Positions 63,071 through 64,000 of a stretch of 64,000 nt of DNA are shown here, piece by piece. The position numbers and the translations under genes were made by a program. The stretch is taken from positions 5,830,119 through 5,894,118 of the forward strand of contig NZ_CP042906.1 of assembly GCF_008728855.1 (NCBI RefSeq), written 5' to 3'. Below the pieces are notes generated by a model, which saw nothing but the letters and a program-made list of their open reading frames with translations, made no database searches and had not been told where the DNA came from. Source of the DNA: Hypericibacter terrae (lineage in GTDB: Bacteria; Pseudomonadota; Alphaproteobacteria; Dongiales; Dongiaceae). Every line of letters begins with the position of its first letter. Position 1 is the stretch's first letter.

Positions 63071-63560
63071 GTGAGTCTGGTCCGGTGCCTCTCGGCCGCA
63101 TCCGCGAGAGCGGTGCGACATCGCAGTCGCGAACGAGAGCGACTGCAGAACTTGACCGCAGCGTCGTGGCGCGTATTGCGCGCGCGTCATTTTTCAAGCT
63201 GCGGCATCGCGCGAAACCGCGACCGTGCAGACGGGCAACGCAAGCGTTTTTTTTCTCGCGTCACCTATCGGACATATTGCGTGGCCCATACCCACTGAGT
63301 AGAGTCGGCGCCCGGTGGTCGACGGGGAGGCTCAGCGGGTTCGAGCGTGCGGTAAAAAAATTCCACGAGACCGCACTTCGACACTCGGCGAAAACGAACA
63401 ATCCTCTTGCGCAAAACTACAAGAACGCAGGGAAAGTTCGGGTCGTATCCACTGATCGGTTTCGGAACATCGCTCCGCTCGTCGTAACGGAGGGCTGTTC
63501 AAGATTTCGGTGACTCTGACGCTGCAGGGGGCGTCGAGCCAAGGTCGGGGCGACAAAAAA
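63071..63560. other. Structured non-coding region after rpsT
   Basis: About 490 bp without a supported gene. It holds a hairpin with 8-bp arms GCAGTCGC (63123-63130) / GCGACTGC (63139-63146), an 8-T run (63247-63254) and a 7-A run (about 63354-63360). It contains no full TTATCCACA DnaA box; the closest match is GTATCCACT around 63448-63456. A candidate ORF (63061-63513) lacks a family and a start context and is not called. Confidence 0.4.
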
Positions 63561-63977
63561 ATGAGCTACGCCGGAGACGTCTCCCCATCGCAAGCATGGC
63601 AGATGCTGAGCCAGGACAAGCCCGCGCGGCTGGTCGATGTCCGCACGCGTCCCGAATGGGGCTTCGTCGGCGTGCCGGATCTGTCGAGCGCGGGGAAGAA
63701 GACAATCTTCCTGTCCTGGCAGGACTATCCCACCATGCAGGTCAACCCGGCCTTCGCCGCGGAGATCGCCAAGGCGATACCCGACAAGGACACACCCATT
63801 CTGTTTCTGTGCCGGAGTGGCGCCCGTTCGAAGGCAGCCGCCATGGCCCTGACGGCCGCCGGCTATAGCCGTTGCTACAATGTCAGCGAGGGGTTCGAGG
63901 GGGGCCTCGACGCTGAGCACCATCGTGGTCGTGCGGGCGGCTGGAAGGCCGCAGGGCTGCCCTGGGTGCAGGAATGA
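63561..63977 (+). CDS. Rhodanese-like domain protein
   Basis: A 138-residue single-domain rhodanese. The catalytic loop is FLCRSGARSKAAA with nucleophile C84, and ARLVDVRTRPEW is the N-terminal CH2A-like motif. The C-terminal FEGGLDAEHHRGRAGGWKAAGLPW is typical of small single-domain rhodaneses in alphaproteobacteria. No signal peptide. ATG 63561 follows GGGGCGAC; the upstream extension is not homologous. Role: cytosolic sulfur transfer or cyanide detoxification. Confidence 0.85.
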   Translation: MSYAGDVSPSQAWQMLSQDKPARLVDVRTRPEWGFVGVPDLSSAGKKTIFLSWQDYPTMQVNPAFAAEIAKAIPDKDTPILFLCRSGARSKAAAMALTAAGYSRCYNVSEGFEGGLDAEHHRGRAGGWKAAGLPWVQE

Positions 63978-64000
63978 GGACGGTTTTGAGTGGGGGCAGC

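Noticed and set aside
63061..63513. 150-residue open frame after rpsT
   Set aside because: Low-complexity Arg/Ser-rich translation, no ribosome binding site and it overlaps the terminator of rpsT.
63071..63560. oriC
   Set aside because: Only a partial DnaA-box match, no cluster of boxes, no AT-rich unwinding element clear enough, and dnaA is not in the window.

Overview
The window is a continuous, high-GC (roughly two thirds G+C by eye) chromosomal segment of an alphaproteobacterium, most likely a member or relative of the Rhodospirillales. The evidence is the gene content and order: a MucR/Ros regulator, an Irr-type Fur regulator, OlsB/OlsA ornithine-lipid genes, the cluster miaB-phoH-ybeY-corC-lnt-XRE-metK-trmB, the operon rimP-nusA-ylxR-infB-rbfA-truB-rpsO-pnp, and the cluster ubiE-ubiB-coaBC-dut / mutM-enoyl-CoA hydratase-rpsT that in alphaproteobacteria usually lies near dnaA. 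No rRNA, tRNA, CRISPR array, phage or insertion sequence was recognised. No species assignment is claimed.

Layout. 0-2.5 kb: the end of a polyamine-type ABC transporter operon (minus strand) and a divergent LuxR-type regulator. 2.5-6 kb: a Bax-inhibitor-1 membrane protein, trpS and a DUF2333 protein. 6-9 kb: a TauE/SafE permease, TIGR02186 and universal stress protein operon, then a HAD phosphatase. 9-11.5 kb: two tandem, paralogous class III adenylate cyclases. 11.7-17.6 kb: nfuA, a D-Ala-D-Ala dipeptidase, tsaB-rimI, a MucR-like regulator, and a fur-olsB-olsA operon. 17.6-26.2 kb: miaB to trmB, covering tRNA modification, ribosome/RNA maintenance, lipoprotein acylation and SAM synthesis. 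26.3-36.2 kb: the translation/transcription operon from a rimP attenuator to pnp, closed by a strong terminator. 36.2-42.5 kb: a glycerophosphodiesterase, an unusual four-cysteine nitronate-monooxygenase-like flavoprotein, then an iron/peroxide-stress group (irr, rubrerythrin, a CCG-domain Fe-S protein, DUF3501) and a methyltransferase. 42.5-52.4 kb: accessory metabolism (hydantoinase A/B with a divergent TetR regulator, a small P-loop kinase, an SH3 protein, a hydroxyacid dehydrogenase, an AidB-like acyl-CoA dehydrogenase, a BtuF-like protein without a signal peptide). 52.4-60.3 kb: a minus-strand block with two operon-like groups, ubiE-ubiB and coaBC-dut-rrf2-cysK with moeB after it, plus an HNH endonuclease of lower GC that sits between ubiE and mutM. 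60.4-64 kb: mutM, a small exported protein, an enoyl-CoA hydratase, rpsT, a structured 549-bp non-coding stretch and a rhodanese.

The gene groups suggest some coherent themes. Iron and oxidative stress: irr, rubrerythrin, CCG Fe-S protein, DUF3501, nfuA. Sulfur: an Rrf2 regulator without Fe-S cysteines next to cysK and a MoeB/ThiF enzyme, a TauE-type permease, and a rhodanese. Two families of dispersed palindromic repeats punctuate the intergenic regions: a CCCCCGCGAAAGCGGGGG family (5.7, 12.4 and 53.2 kb) and a CTCAAGTCGA palindrome family that begins at the stop codons of two unrelated genes (8.26 and 31.97 kb).

I found no clear-cut new defence or mobile system. The strongest candidates for something under-described are the Irr-rubrerythrin-CCG-DUF3501 group, the four-cysteine NMO-like protein, the cysteine-poor Rrf2-cysK pair, the HNH protein with its unfamiliar N-terminal domain, and the structured DNA after rpsT.
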